Positions 47,398-57,272 are shown, numbered from the stretch's first letter. The stretch: 64,000 nt of DNA from Bifidobacterium thermophilum DSM 20210 (GCA_000771265.1 JDUB01000008.1:62001-126000), one strand, 5' to 3'. The notes: a model not told the origin generated them from the letters alone. Made by a program: numbers and translations.

Positions 47398-49095
47398 ATG
47401 CCGAATGCAGCCAAACAGACGTTGTTCCTTTATTCGACCACCGTTTCCGATGTCGGTACGGTTCGCAGCAATAACCAGGATTCCTCCTTCGCCGGGGAAC
47501 GCCTGATCGCCATGTGCGACGGCATGGGAGGTCATGCCGGCGGCGATACCGCGTCCACCATCGCCATTCGTTCGCTTGCTCATATTGAACAGGATGACGA
47601 GCAAAGCAGTGTGGAAGCTGTGGCGCAGATGATGGAAACCTCCGTGATGGCTGCGCATGATGCGATTGTCGGCAAAGCGAAACATGAACGCAAACTCGCC
47701 GGCATGGGCACGACGGTGGTCGCAGTCGCTTTGGTTTCCGGGTACTGGGTGCTGACGCATATCGGCGATTCCCGCGCGTATCTGCTTCGTGACGGGAAAC
47801 TGTCGCGTATGACCACCGATCACAGCTACGTACAGCATCTGATTGATACCGGCCGCATCAGTCCAGCCGAGGCGCGCAATCATCCGCAGCGCAACGTCGT
47901 GATGCGTGTGCTCGGCGATTTTGACATCGACCCCCACCCGGATATCGCCATCTGCGAAGCGCATCCTGCCGACCGTTGGCTCTTGTGCTCGGACGGCTTG
48001 TGCGGCGTGCTGGAGGATTCGACTATCGAAGAAATGCTCAGCACGGTCTCCGATCAGGAGGAATGCGCGCAGCGCTTGGTATCCATGGCATTGAAGGCCG
48101 GCAGCACGGATAACGTGACTGCGGTGATCGGCGATGCCACGCTCGCTCTTGACGCCGATGCCTTCGATTTGCCGCATCAGACCCCGTTGGTCGGCGGAGC
48201 GGCAAGCGCCAGCCTCGAAACGATTGCCGATATTATGCATAAGCCGGTCGCTTCGGCTCCGGTTCTGCGGGCGGGCAAGAACTCACCTGCGCAGCGTGCG
48301 GCGGCGCTGGTCCAAGGCGCGGTGCACGCAGGAAAAGACAAGGCGGCCAAGGAAGAGGAGCAGGGCCCGAAATCCCGTGTCGCGCAGCCTTCGCAAGTGC
48401 GTGAGGAAAACGGCGAGATTCCCAATACCGACACCGGTGAAATCCCTGTCGTCAAGAAGCGTGACGGCCGTATATCCGCCGATCCCAACGATCCGGAGGT
48501 GGCGAAGGCCATCCAGCGCGAGCAGGCGCAGCAGAAGCGGGCGCACCGCAAGCGTGTCCATCTGTCACGTCTTGGCATCATCGTCGGCATCGTCGTGATC
48601 ATCGCCACGTTGCTCGGCTTGGCATTCGCCGGCTACCGGTGGAGCCAGACCAAGTATTACATCGGCGAGCATGACGGCGTAGTGTCGATCTATCAGGGCG
48701 TTCCGACGAATGTGTTCGGCGTTGAGCTGTCCCACGCCATCCAAGACACCGACATCAAGGTGTCGTCCCTGCCGCAGTCTTGGCGCGACCAGTTGCATGA
48801 CGGAATCTCCGTGGACAGTTTGGACGAGGCGCGCAGCCACGTCAAGCTGATTGAGCAGGAGATGAAAAACTTCAAGGCGACCGAACGGGCAAACAACAAG
48901 GGGTCTACGGATTCCAGCGATTCCAAGTCGGCGAGCCCCTCGGCTAGTCCGTCGGCCAGCTCTTCCGCGAGCCCCTCGGCAAACGGATCGGCAAGCCCGT
49001 CCGCCGCATCCAGCCCGGCTGCGGTGCGCGTTCCCCTGGTCCCCATATCAGGCGCGGCCGCATGGTCCGCCGATGCATGGGCGGTGATTGGATGA
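47398..49095 (+). CDS. pstP: PP2C-family Ser/Thr protein phosphatase PstP
   Basis: 565 residues. The PP2C catalytic domain (about 1-245) shows MCDGMGGHAGGD, GMGTTVVAV, THIGDSRAYLLRDG and CSDGLCGVLED. A charged juxtamembrane region, a single span (about 392-415, IIVGIVVIIATLLGLAFAG) and an extracellular domain follow, ending in a Ser/Ala-rich low-complexity tail (SASPSASPSAS type). It reverses PknA/PknB phosphorylation. The stop overlaps the next start by four bases (ATGA). GAGG lies nine bases before the start. Confidence 0.96.
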   Translation: MPNAAKQTLFLYSTTVSDVGTVRSNNQDSSFAGERLIAMCDGMGGHAGGDTASTIAIRSLAHIEQDDEQSSVEAVAQMMETSVMAAHDAIVGKAKHERKLAGMGTTVVAVALVSGYWVLTHIGDSRAYLLRDGKLSRMTTDHSYVQHLIDTGRISPAEARNHPQRNVVMRVLGDFDIDPHPDIAICEAHPADRWLLCSDGLCGVLEDSTIEEMLSTVSDQEECAQRLVSMALKAGSTDNVTAVIGDATLALDADAFDLPHQTPLVGGAASASLETIADIMHKPVASAPVLRAGKNSPAQRAAALVQGAVHAGKDKAAKEEEQGPKSRVAQPSQVREENGEIPNTDTGEIPVVKKRDGRISADPNDPEVAKAIQREQAQQKRAHRKRVHLSRLGIIVGIVVIIATLLGLAFAGYRWSQTKYYIGEHDGVVSIYQGVPTNVFGVELSHAIQDTDIKVSSLPQSWRDQLHDGISVDSLDEARSHVKLIEQEMKNFKATERANNKGSTDSSDSKSASPSASPSASSSASPSANGSASPSAASSPAAVRVPLVPISGAAAWSADAWAVIG

Positions 49096-50858
49096 TCGTC
49101 ACTCGTCTGCGCCAGATGTCGTTGATGCTGTTCGCGATGGCAGTCAGCTTCATCGGCTTCTTCCAGATGTTTGAACGCACCGCCGGGTCGTTCCCAAGCG
49201 AATACATGATACTGCTGGGCGTTGTCGCGGTGCTGTTCATCATCTTGTGGTCGCTGTTGCTCAAATTCCAGCCGTACGCCAGCCAGTCAATTCTGCCGTG
49301 CGTGCTGCTGCTGACGGGAATCGGCATCACGCTCATCTCTCGCATCGACCAGCAGAAAGGTACGCATGTCGGCACGAGACAGTTGATTTGGCTGTGCTTG
49401 GCGTTGGTGCTGTGCTGCATTCTTGTGATCTGCCTGCGTGATTATCGCGTGCTCAGACGGTTCTCGTACGTGAGCATGGTGGCCGGTATCGTACTGTTGC
49501 TGTCCCCGATGATTCCAGGTCTGGGCAAGACGATTGGCGGCGCGCGAATCTGGATCGGCATCGGCTCGTATTCATTGCAGCCGGGTGAATTCGCCAAGCT
49601 GTTCATCGCGTTCTTCTTCGCCGCGTACCTGTTCGACCACCGTGACCAGCTCGCTGTCGGCGGCAAGAAGGTGCTGGGTCTGCAACTGCCGCGCATTAAG
49701 GACTTAGGTCCGATCGTAGTGGTCTGGGCCATGTCGATGGGCGTGCTCGTGATTCAGCGTGATTTGGGTACGTCGCTCATGTTCTTCGCGATGTTCGTGT
49801 GCATGCTGTATGTGGCGACCGGCCGGAAGAGCTGGATCGTCATCGGCATTCTTGCATTCGCTGCGGGTGCGGTCATCGCCAGCCGCATGTTCGCGCATGT
49901 GGACAACCGTATCGACGCTTGGCTGCACCCCTTCGACGCGAAGGTGTACAACCGCCAGGGCGGCTCCGAGCAGTTGGTGACCGGCCTGTTCGGCCTTGCG
50001 TCCGGCGGTTTGATGGGCACCGGGCTCGGGCAGGGGCATCCGAGCCTGACACCACTGGCGAATTCCGATTTCATCTACTCGTCCGTGGGCGAGGAACTCG
50101 GTTTGACCGGTTTGCTGGCCGTGCTCGCCCTGTATCTGGTGATCATCGCCTCCGGTTTGATTACCGCGATGAAAATCAAGGATGGATTCGGCAAGCTGCT
50201 CGCCTCGGGACTGGTGTTCACGATGGCCGTGCAGGTGTTCACCGTCGTGGGCGGTATTACATTGGTGATTCCGCTGACCGGTCTGACCATGCCGTTCATG
50301 GCCGCCGGCGGTTCTTCACTGATTGCGAATTACATTCTGATCACCTTGCTGCTGATCATTTCGAATGCTGCGAACAAGCCCGAACCCGAACTGACTTCTG
50401 ACACCTTCCAGTATGAGGCTTTGGCCGTGCTGCGCGACCATGAGCTCAAGGAACGCGCAAAATCAGCCGCGCAGACTGCCAAGGACGATGAAAATCAGCC
50501 TCGGCACGGTGCTCACGCAAGCCATGCGGCCCACGCCGAAGACGCCGTGCAGGCAACCCAAATCGAGGATGCCCCGACCATCATGGTTGACGACGCATCG
50601 CAGCCGGAAGGGCTGTATGATGCCGAAGAACAAGACGATCACGATGAACAAGGCGATTGGGCCGATTGGCGTGATTTCGCCGCCGATGATGATTCCCCGG
50701 CTACGACGACCAGCCATTGGCCGACGCGCGGGGCCCACGCCGAACAGGTCGAAGACGCACAGAACCAAGCCGCGCAAGACGGGAACGCCGGCACTCCCCC
50801 GACTCCGCCGGCGCCGCCGCAATCCACGCCACGAACGGTGAAAGGAGGAGCCCGATGA
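49092..50858 (+). CDS. rodA: SEDS peptidoglycan polymerase, RodA/FtsW family
   Basis: 588 residues from the coupled ATG at 49092. About ten to twelve spans; SEDS hallmarks include LQPGEFAKLFIAFFFAAYL, VIQRDLGTSLMFFAMFVCMLY, and SDFIYSSVGEELGLTGLLAVL with GLTMPFMAAGGSS. It polymerises lipid II glycan strands together with the class B PBP encoded next. A cytosolic tail of about 140 residues (Ala/His/Asp/Glu-rich) is a plausible regulatory region, possibly phosphorylated. Overlaps pstP and pbpA by four bases each. Confidence 0.96.
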   Translation: MIVTRLRQMSLMLFAMAVSFIGFFQMFERTAGSFPSEYMILLGVVAVLFIILWSLLLKFQPYASQSILPCVLLLTGIGITLISRIDQQKGTHVGTRQLIWLCLALVLCCILVICLRDYRVLRRFSYVSMVAGIVLLLSPMIPGLGKTIGGARIWIGIGSYSLQPGEFAKLFIAFFFAAYLFDHRDQLAVGGKKVLGLQLPRIKDLGPIVVVWAMSMGVLVIQRDLGTSLMFFAMFVCMLYVATGRKSWIVIGILAFAAGAVIASRMFAHVDNRIDAWLHPFDAKVYNRQGGSEQLVTGLFGLASGGLMGTGLGQGHPSLTPLANSDFIYSSVGEELGLTGLLAVLALYLVIIASGLITAMKIKDGFGKLLASGLVFTMAVQVFTVVGGITLVIPLTGLTMPFMAAGGSSLIANYILITLLLIISNAANKPEPELTSDTFQYEALAVLRDHELKERAKSAAQTAKDDENQPRHGAHASHAAHAEDAVQATQIEDAPTIMVDDASQPEGLYDAEEQDDHDEQGDWADWRDFAADDDSPATTTSHWPTRGAHAEQVEDAQNQAAQDGNAGTPPTPPAPPQSTPRTVKGGAR

Positions 50859-52327
50859 ACAAGAGCCTCAGGCAGATTTTCACCATCGTTGTCATATTGT
50901 TCGTGATTCTGGGGTGCTCCACCACGGTATTCACCGCATTCCGCGCGAACGAACTGAATTCCGATCCGCGTAACCGTCGTGCGCTGTACTACCAGTTCGG
51001 CGCCCCGCGAGGGTCGATTCTCGCATCCGACGGTACCGTCCTCGCGAAGTCCGACCCGTCGAACGACGCGTTCTCCTACCAGCGTTCCTACTCGAGCGGT
51101 GAGGAATACGCGCCCGTCACCGGCTTCTTCTCCATCAGCCAGAATGCCGACCGCGGCATCGAAGCGTCGAGGGCCACGTTGCTCAGCGGTACGTCAAACG
51201 CGCTGGCGGTACAGAAATTCAAGGCGCTACTCACCGGAACCGAAAACAAGGGCGCATCCATCGAGACATCCATCAGCACAAAACTTCAGGATGCCGCCTA
51301 TCAGGCGCTCTCCAGCCAAGGCTATGACGGCGCGGTCGTCGCCATCGTGCCGAAGACGGGCAGAATCGTCGCGATGGTGAGTACGCCCAGTTACAATCCG
51401 AACGTGCTCGCGCAGCATGATACGACGAAAGTTAACAACGCTTACGCCCAGCTGACATCGAACTCAACCAATCCAATGCTCAACCGCGCGACTTCCGAAC
51501 TGTATCCGCCCGGGTCCACGTTCAAGACGGTCGTCGCGGCGGCGGCGTTGGAAAGCGGTAAATATCAGGCGGACACGCAGATTCCCGCCGGCAGTGCGTA
51601 TACCTTGCCGAACACGGCAACCCAGCTGACGAACGCCACCCCGGCGGCGAACGGTACCAACGGGCAGTTGACCCTGTCCGACGCCCTCGCCTACTCGTCC
51701 AACACCGCATTCGCCCAGCTCGGGGTCGCACTCGGTGGGGACGCCATCGCCGAGCAGGCGAAGAAATTCGGATTCGGCCAGTCAATCACCGTAGATGGTT
51801 CCGCTTCCACCGGCAGCCCGATGAAGGCAGTCGCCTCCACCTTCCCATCGAATCTGCCTTCGGACAAGCTCGCCCTCGCGTCTATCGGCCAAGGTGATAC
51901 GCTCGAAACCCCGCTGCAGAATGCGATGATCGCGGCGGCCATCGCCAATGGCGGCACCCTGATGCAGCCGACGTTGGTCGACCGTGTGCGTGCCAGCGAT
52001 TTGTCGACCATCTCGGAAACCAGCCCTACGGTCATGTCCCAAACCATGAGCTCGAACACCGCTTCCGCTCTGACCGGCATGATGGAGGACGTGGTCACCA
52101 AGGAAAGCCCGACGCTCGCCATCGACGGCGTCAAAGTGGCTGCGAAAACCGGCACCGCGCAGATTGGCGCAGGCAACCAATCGACTGACGCGTGGGTGAT
52201 GGGCTTCGCTCCCGCAGACAACCCGCAGATTGCGGTCGCTGTTGTGGTACATAATGTCAATACATTCGGTGTTACCGCTGCCGGGCCGATTATGAAGCAG
52301 GTGATGGAGGAGGCGTTGAAGCAGTGA
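50855..52327 (+). CDS. pbpA: Class B penicillin-binding protein (PbpA)
   Basis: 490 residues from ATG 50855 with AAAGGAGG upstream; the longer in-frame start inside rodA is rejected. An N-terminal membrane anchor (about 8-28, IFTIVVILFVILGCSTTVF) precedes a dimerisation domain and the transpeptidase domain with SxxK in YPPGSTFKT, SxN in AYSSNTAF and KTG in AAKTGTAQIG. It crosslinks peptidoglycan and pairs with the SEDS protein. Overlaps both neighbours by four bases. Confidence 0.96.
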   Translation: MNKSLRQIFTIVVILFVILGCSTTVFTAFRANELNSDPRNRRALYYQFGAPRGSILASDGTVLAKSDPSNDAFSYQRSYSSGEEYAPVTGFFSISQNADRGIEASRATLLSGTSNALAVQKFKALLTGTENKGASIETSISTKLQDAAYQALSSQGYDGAVVAIVPKTGRIVAMVSTPSYNPNVLAQHDTTKVNNAYAQLTSNSTNPMLNRATSELYPPGSTFKTVVAAAALESGKYQADTQIPAGSAYTLPNTATQLTNATPAANGTNGQLTLSDALAYSSNTAFAQLGVALGGDAIAEQAKKFGFGQSITVDGSASTGSPMKAVASTFPSNLPSDKLALASIGQGDTLETPLQNAMIAAAIANGGTLMQPTLVDRVRASDLSTISETSPTVMSQTMSSNTASALTGMMEDVVTKESPTLAIDGVKVAAKTGTAQIGAGNQSTDAWVMGFAPADNPQIAVAVVVHNVNTFGVTAAGPIMKQVMEEALKQ

Positions 52328-53355
52328 AACTGATTGAAGGACAGCTGATTCATCGCCGCTATCGCCTGGACCGCAGACTTGCGCAAGGTGGTATGGGCGA
52401 AGTCTGGAAGGGCTACGATATCCAGCTTGGGCGCCCTGTCGCCATCAAGGCGCTGCGAAGCGACGCGGCCAACAGCGAGGCGAAGCTGCGTCGTTTGCGT
52501 GCCGAGGCCCATAATTCCGCGAACCTCGCCCACCCCAATATCGCCGCGCTGTTCGAATACTACGAGCATGACGGTATCGGCTTCCTTATCATGGAATACG
52601 TGCCGAGCAAATCCTTGGCGGATATCTATCACGAAAAGGGTGCGATGGATCCCACCGAGTTGCTGCCGATCCTGATTCAGGTGGCGCGCGGACTGTTCGT
52701 GGCGCATTCGCATGGCGTGATTCACCGCGATGTCAAGCCGGCGAACATCATGGTTTCCGATGATGGAGAAGTGAAAATTACGGATTTCGGCGTGTCGTAC
52801 TCCACAAATCAGGAGCAAATCACCCAAGATGGCATGGTGGTAGGTACAGCGCAATACATCTCGCCGGAGCAGGCACAGGGCAAGCAGGCTACAGCCCAGT
52901 CGGACATTTATTCGCTGGGTGTCGTCGCCTATGAGGGGCTGTGCGGGCATCGCCCGTTTACGGGAGCGACCCCGGTTGATATCGCGGCAGCCCATGTGAA
53001 CGAGGCTGTTCCTCCGTTGCCTGACACGGTTGATTTGCAGTTGCGGCAATTTGTGATGTCCATGCTGGCCAAGGACCCGCGGGATCGTCCGAAAGACGCT
53101 CTCGTGGTGTCGCGCACGCTGTCACGTATTGATCGACGGCTGATGGACCAGGAAACCAAACTGAGCGATGACACGACCATCGTGCCGTCCCACGGGCGTC
53201 TGCCCCGAAGGGTGAGCAGTACGCCGCATGCCGGCGCGGCGGCCACGGCAGATATGCCGGACGGGCAGCAGCCGAAACAAGTATTCATTAGCGGGACTGC
53301 GGAGCCGCGGACAGTGAGTTCGACATTCCGCCCGCAATGGAAGGAGCAGCAATGA
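52324..53355 (+). CDS. pknA: Ser/Thr protein kinase PknA
   Basis: 343 residues from a GTG that overlaps the pbpA stop. Kinase motifs: P-loop LAQGGMGEVWKG, AIKAL lysine, HRDVKPANIM catalytic loop, DFGVSYS and VGTAQYISPEQAQ. The kinase domain ends near residue 270. The last 70 residues are hydrophilic, and I see no membrane span, unlike PknA of mycobacteria, so this one may be cytosolic. It probably phosphorylates cell-division and cell-wall factors. Confidence 0.95.
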   Translation: MKLIEGQLIHRRYRLDRRLAQGGMGEVWKGYDIQLGRPVAIKALRSDAANSEAKLRRLRAEAHNSANLAHPNIAALFEYYEHDGIGFLIMEYVPSKSLADIYHEKGAMDPTELLPILIQVARGLFVAHSHGVIHRDVKPANIMVSDDGEVKITDFGVSYSTNQEQITQDGMVVGTAQYISPEQAQGKQATAQSDIYSLGVVAYEGLCGHRPFTGATPVDIAAAHVNEAVPPLPDTVDLQLRQFVMSMLAKDPRDRPKDALVVSRTLSRIDRRLMDQETKLSDDTTIVPSHGRLPRRVSSTPHAGAAATADMPDGQQPKQVFISGTAEPRTVSSTFRPQWKEQQ

Positions 53356-55412
53356 GCAGCAGTGTACCCACTTCGTTGGCGAACGGCCGATATCAGCTCG
53401 GCCAGCTCGTTGGCCGAGGCGGCATGGCGGAGGTGCGCGTGGCGCTCGACAAGCGTCTGGGGCGTACCGTCGCCATCAAGATCATGCGCTCCGACCTCGC
53501 CAATGACGAGATCTTCCTCACAAGGTTCCGCCGTGAGGCCCACTCAGTTGCACAGATGAACAACCCGAACATCGTGAACATCTACGATTCGGGCGAGGAG
53601 ACCATCGTCAACGAGAGCGGACAGACCGAGCGTGTGCCGTATCTGGTGATGGAATACGTCAAGGGGCAGACCCTGCGCGACATCATCAAAGCCAACGGCC
53701 CGCTCAGCCAGCGTGACGCCGAGCAGGTGATGCTTGGCGTGCTCAACGCGCTCGAATACTCGCACCGCATGGGTATCATCCACCGCGATATCAAGCCCGG
53801 CAACATCATGATTTCCGACCAGGGTGTCGTCAAGGTCATGGATTTCGGCATCGCGCGTGCCTTGGACGATTCCGCAGCCACCATGACCCAGTCGCAGGGT
53901 GTGGTCGGCACAGCCCAATATCTCTCCCCCGAGCAGGCGCGTGGTGAGACCGTAGATATGCGCTCCGACCTGTATTCCGCCGGCTGCGTGCTGTATGAGA
54001 TGCTGACAGGCCGTCCGCCGTTCACCGGCGATTCCGCGGTCGCCATCGCCTACCAGCACGTCTCCGAGGCTGCGACGCCCCCGAGCGCGGTGATTCCAGG
54101 CCTGCCGAAGATGTGGGACAACATCTGCGCGAAAGCCATGGCGAAGGACCGTCAGAACCGGTATGCGACCGCGACCGAGTTCAAGAACGACATTCTGACC
54201 TTCATGAACGGCGGCGTGCCGATTGCGGCGACGTTCAACCAGTTGACCGATTTGGCGAACCCCGTGGCGCGCGGCGGCGAGACTGCGACCCAGGTGATGA
54301 CCCCTCCGCAAGTCACCACGCAGACCAATCCGGTGATGCCGGTGACCACGAATCCTTTCGTGGAGACGGGAGATGGTGAAACGCGTGCGCAGCAGCGTGA
54401 GGCGGAACAGCAGCGCAAGAAGAAGCGCATCATCATCGCTGTGGTTTGTGCCATCGTCGCGATTGCCGCAATCTGCGGTATCGTGTTCGCTCTTATGCAT
54501 TCCAAGAAAACGCAGATGGTCACGGTCCCGACCTTCTCCTCCTCCACCACCGAAGCGGGTGCCGAGGCGAAGCTTGAGGCGGCAGGGCTGAAGATCAAGG
54601 TGGAAACAGATACGAATTCCACCGAGCCGAAGGGCACGTTCACCAAGCAGTCCCCGGCGGGCGGCAAGAAGGTGGCCGCCGGCTCGACGGTCAAAGTGTG
54701 GTTCTCGGCCGGCCCGTCAACGGGAACGGTTCCTGATGTGAGCGGCAAATCGCAGGATGACGCGCGTTCGGCGCTGGAGGCGGCTGGATTCAAGGTGGCC
54801 GCGAGCACGCAGACCGAGGACAGCGACACGGTGGCCAAGGACAATGTGACGCGTACGAGCCCGGCTGCCGGGTCCAAGCAGTCGAAGGGCACGACGATTC
54901 TGCTGTACATCTCCTCGGGCATGACCAAGGTGCCTGATGGGTTGGTCGGACAGTCGAAGGACACGGTGCTCAGCACCTTGCAGAAACGCGGCTTCAATAC
55001 GTCGGTTGAGGAGGAAAACTCTGATACGGTGCCGTCCGGTGCGGTGACGCGCCTCGACCCGGTGCCTGGAACCTCGATCGAGCAGGGGTCCACGATTAAC
55101 GTGTATGTGTCCAAGGGCAAGGAGCAGGTGACTGTCCCCTCGGTTGTCGGGGCAACGTATGCGTCGGCGAAGGCCACGCTCGAAGGCCTCGGCTTCACGG
55201 TGTCCAACTCCACGCAGGGTGCGAAGGACACTGATCTGGTGACCGCGCAGAACCCGGCTGCCGGAACGCAGGCGGATAAGGGCGCCTCGATTACGCTGAC
55301 CACCAAGTCTGCGTCGTCATCGTCGTCGGCGTCAACGTCCTCATCCGCGGGCTCGACGTCGCAGGGAACGGATAACCAGCAGGGAAGCGGTCAGAGTGGC
55401 AATAACGGCTGA
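53352..55412 (+). CDS. pknB: PASTA-domain Ser/Thr protein kinase PknB
   Basis: 686 residues from the ATG that overlaps the pknA stop. The kinase domain (about 10-280) has LVGRGGMAEVRVA, AIKIM, HRDIKPGNIM, DFGIARA and GTAQYLSPEQARG. A single span follows (about 362-385, IIIAVVCAIVAIAAICGIVFA). Four extracellular PASTA repeats follow (beginning MVTVPTFSSSTT, GTVPDVSGKS, TKVPDGLVGQS and VTVPSVVGAT), then a Ser/Thr/Gly/Gln-rich tail. PASTA repeats sense peptidoglycan fragments and lipid II. The last gene of the operon, followed by a strong terminator. Confidence 0.97.
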   Translation: MSSSVPTSLANGRYQLGQLVGRGGMAEVRVALDKRLGRTVAIKIMRSDLANDEIFLTRFRREAHSVAQMNNPNIVNIYDSGEETIVNESGQTERVPYLVMEYVKGQTLRDIIKANGPLSQRDAEQVMLGVLNALEYSHRMGIIHRDIKPGNIMISDQGVVKVMDFGIARALDDSAATMTQSQGVVGTAQYLSPEQARGETVDMRSDLYSAGCVLYEMLTGRPPFTGDSAVAIAYQHVSEAATPPSAVIPGLPKMWDNICAKAMAKDRQNRYATATEFKNDILTFMNGGVPIAATFNQLTDLANPVARGGETATQVMTPPQVTTQTNPVMPVTTNPFVETGDGETRAQQREAEQQRKKKRIIIAVVCAIVAIAAICGIVFALMHSKKTQMVTVPTFSSSTTEAGAEAKLEAAGLKIKVETDTNSTEPKGTFTKQSPAGGKKVAAGSTVKVWFSAGPSTGTVPDVSGKSQDDARSALEAAGFKVAASTQTEDSDTVAKDNVTRTSPAAGSKQSKGTTILLYISSGMTKVPDGLVGQSKDTVLSTLQKRGFNTSVEEENSDTVPSGAVTRLDPVPGTSIEQGSTINVYVSKGKEQVTVPSVVGATYASAKATLEGLGFTVSNSTQGAKDTDLVTAQNPAAGTQADKGASITLTTKSASSSSSASTSSSAGSTSQGTDNQQGSGQSGNNG

Positions 55413-55433
55413 CAGCTATCTGCTAGCAAACGC

Positions 55434-55477
55434 GTGATGGCCCGGAACACTGCATCGGTGGTGTTCCGGGCCATCAC
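55434..55477 (+). terminator. Terminator of the fhaA-pknB operon
   Basis: A 17-bp perfect stem (55434-55450 with 55461-55477; GTGATGGCCCGGAACAC and its complement) with a 10-base loop, 22 bases after the pknB stop, followed by GTTGTTGTGG. Confidence 0.88.
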
Positions 55478-55570
55478 GTTGTTGTGGGTGTTGCGTTAAC
55501 CGTTGTGGGTCTCCTGCTTCTGTGCCCAGCCGGTTACGCTGGCGGGCCGGGTACAGTCCGGTGCCGGTGC

Positions 55571-56130
55571 GGACTGGATCGGGTTTCGGGCGTCGTTATC
55601 CGATTTGGTCCGTGGTTCGGGTGGTTCAAGCGGCTCGCTTGGCAATGATTAATTATCGTGGTGTGTGCGGATTATTGGTATTCCGTGGTTTCGTGGTGGT
55701 GTCGTGGTTGGTGGCCCGGTGTCGGTGTGGACTGGATCGGTCTTCGGCTCTCAATTTCGGATTTGGTCCGCAGGTTCGGGTCGCTGCGAGGCAGGTGTGC
55801 CGGTGGCTGGTTTTGAGGTGTTGGTGGGTTCCTTGGTATTCTGCGGGTTCGTGGTGGTGTCGTGGTCGGCGGGCATGTTGCGGTCGGGCATGTTGTGGAC
55901 TGGATTGGGTTTCGGGTGTCGTTTTCTGATTCGGTCCGTGGTCCGGTCGACTTGGACACATGGTCTGGCGTCATCCACCCGTGCATGGTACGGGCAAATC
56001 ATTGGAATTTCGCGGTTCTGTGGTGTTGCCATGGCAAATCCCTGATGCTAGGCACTATGGGATGCAAAGACTGATTCCGATTCAGCCTGCCGTTTTCGGA
56101 TTCAGTGCCGGAGTGCTCGGTCATCCGCCG
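55571..56130 (+). repeat. ~167-base direct-repeat array 2 (3.5 units)
   Basis: GGACTGG starts units at 55571, 55729 and 55897, and a degenerate start lies near 56068 (spacings 158, 168 and 171). Aligned GATTYGGTCC elements are at 55602, 55760 and 55928, with GATTCAG at 56099. Units share TTGGTATTCYGYGG and TCGTGGTGGTGTCGTGGT blocks. The family is the same as at 45181-45600. Confidence 0.8.
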
Positions 56131-56411
56131 AAATCCCACTCCCCTGGATTGATCCTCGAACAACCCCGCCACTCAACCCGTTCAGATTGAACGACGAAAC
56201 CGTCCAGAAAAAGTGATGACACCGAACAACTCAAATGAACAGAACACGCTGAGGAACAGTCGTTCCCGCCGCTCTCGACCACTCAATCTGGTCGCACTGG
56301 CGCCGCGCTCAACGTAACCGGCGCGACAGGCATGATCAGCCGCCTCAGCTTAACCAGTGTAACCAGTTTGCGGGAGCATGGCTCTCTCGGCGCGTGCTTG
56401 CCTTGACTGCG

Positions 56412-56518
56412 GCTGATAACTGAACTTCGCGCTTCTGTACGAGTCTCCTGCTGAGGAGGGGGTGGGGATTGTGGTGAGCCCGCTGATAACTGCCGTTTCG
56501 CCCTTCTGCGCGTGTCTC
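56412..56518. repeat. Direct repeat of ~35 bases, 70 bases apart
   Basis: GCTGATAACTG...TTCGC.CTTCTG..CG.GTCTC occurs at 56412 and again at 56482, allowing one small gap. It lies between repeat array 2 and trpG. Confidence 0.65.
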
Positions 56519-56621
56519 ATATCGCACGTACGCGCGAATCGCACTCGCCTATATGCACCGCGACTACCGCGCCCGCCGCGCCGATAGCGTCCCGCCGCGA
56601 CCCCACAGGTACGCGAAGAAA

Positions 56622-57272
56622 TCAGCGGGTCTTCATGATTTTCGGTTGACGCCCCTGAGCCTTGTCCACGGCGTTCGTCTGTCCGCACACGGCGAGCCAG
56701 TTCGCCAGCAGCCGGTAACCATCCTGCGTCATGACCGATTCGGGATGGAACTGCACGGCATACATCGGCAGTTCGCGGTGCTTGATGCCCTGAATCGTGT
56801 GATCGTCGAGCGCACGCGCGGTGACAACCAGCTCGTCCGGCAGCGAATCTGGCTCAATGGCGAGCGAGTGGTAGCGGGTCGCGGTCATCGGGTTCGCGAC
56901 ACCGGCGAAGATTTCATCGTCGATATGCTCGACCTGGCTGGTTTTGCCGTGCATGATGGTCGGCGCATGGTCTACGGTGGCCCCGAAAGTCTCGGCAAGT
57001 GCTTGCAATCCAAGGCAGACCCCGAACATCGGCTTGCCGGTGGCCGCGCACAGTCGAATCATGCCTTCGCTCGCCCCGGATTCCGACGGGGTCCCCGGCC
57101 CCGGCGAGATGAGCACGCCATCGTATCCGTCGGTGACACCCGGCGTCGACGGGTCGATGGCGTCATTGCGCACGACATCCACGGTGGCGCCCAAGGTGCG
57201 CAGATACCCCACAATCGTGTAGACGAAGGAATCGTAGTTGTCGATGACCAGGATATGCGCTGAATCCGTCAT
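56622..57272 (-). CDS. trpG: Glutamine amidotransferase subunit, anthranilate/aminodeoxychorismate synthase component II
   Basis: 216 residues. Class I amidotransferase with the catalytic Cys in FGVCLGLQALAE, the His-Glu pair in QFHPESV, and the N-terminal ILVIDNYDSFVYTIVGYL typical of TrpG/PabA. It supplies ammonia to chorismate-using synthases for tryptophan or folate. No partner TrpE/PabB lies in the window, so I cannot tell TrpG from PabA; in actinobacteria this isolated copy near pknB is often annotated either way. AAAGGAG precedes the ATG. Confidence 0.88.
   Translation of the reverse strand: MTDSAHILVIDNYDSFVYTIVGYLRTLGATVDVVRNDAIDPSTPGVTDGYDGVLISPGPGTPSESGASEGMIRLCAATGKPMFGVCLGLQALAETFGATVDHAPTIMHGKTSQVEHIDDEIFAGVANPMTATRYHSLAIEPDSLPDELVVTARALDDHTIQGIKHRELPMYAVQFHPESVMTQDGYRLLANWLAVCGQTNAVDKAQGRQPKIMKTR

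Larger units (their letters stand above)
55478..56621. other. Long intergenic region between pknB and trpG
   Basis: About 1.1 kb between convergent genes, holding repeat array 2 (55571-56130) and a spaced direct repeat (56412-56518). No gene is supported on either strand. Confidence 0.7.

Noticed and set aside
49062..49091. Upstream start of rodA inside pstP
   Set aside because: The coupled ATGA start at 49092 gives the natural N-terminus and fits the overlap pattern of all genes in the operon.
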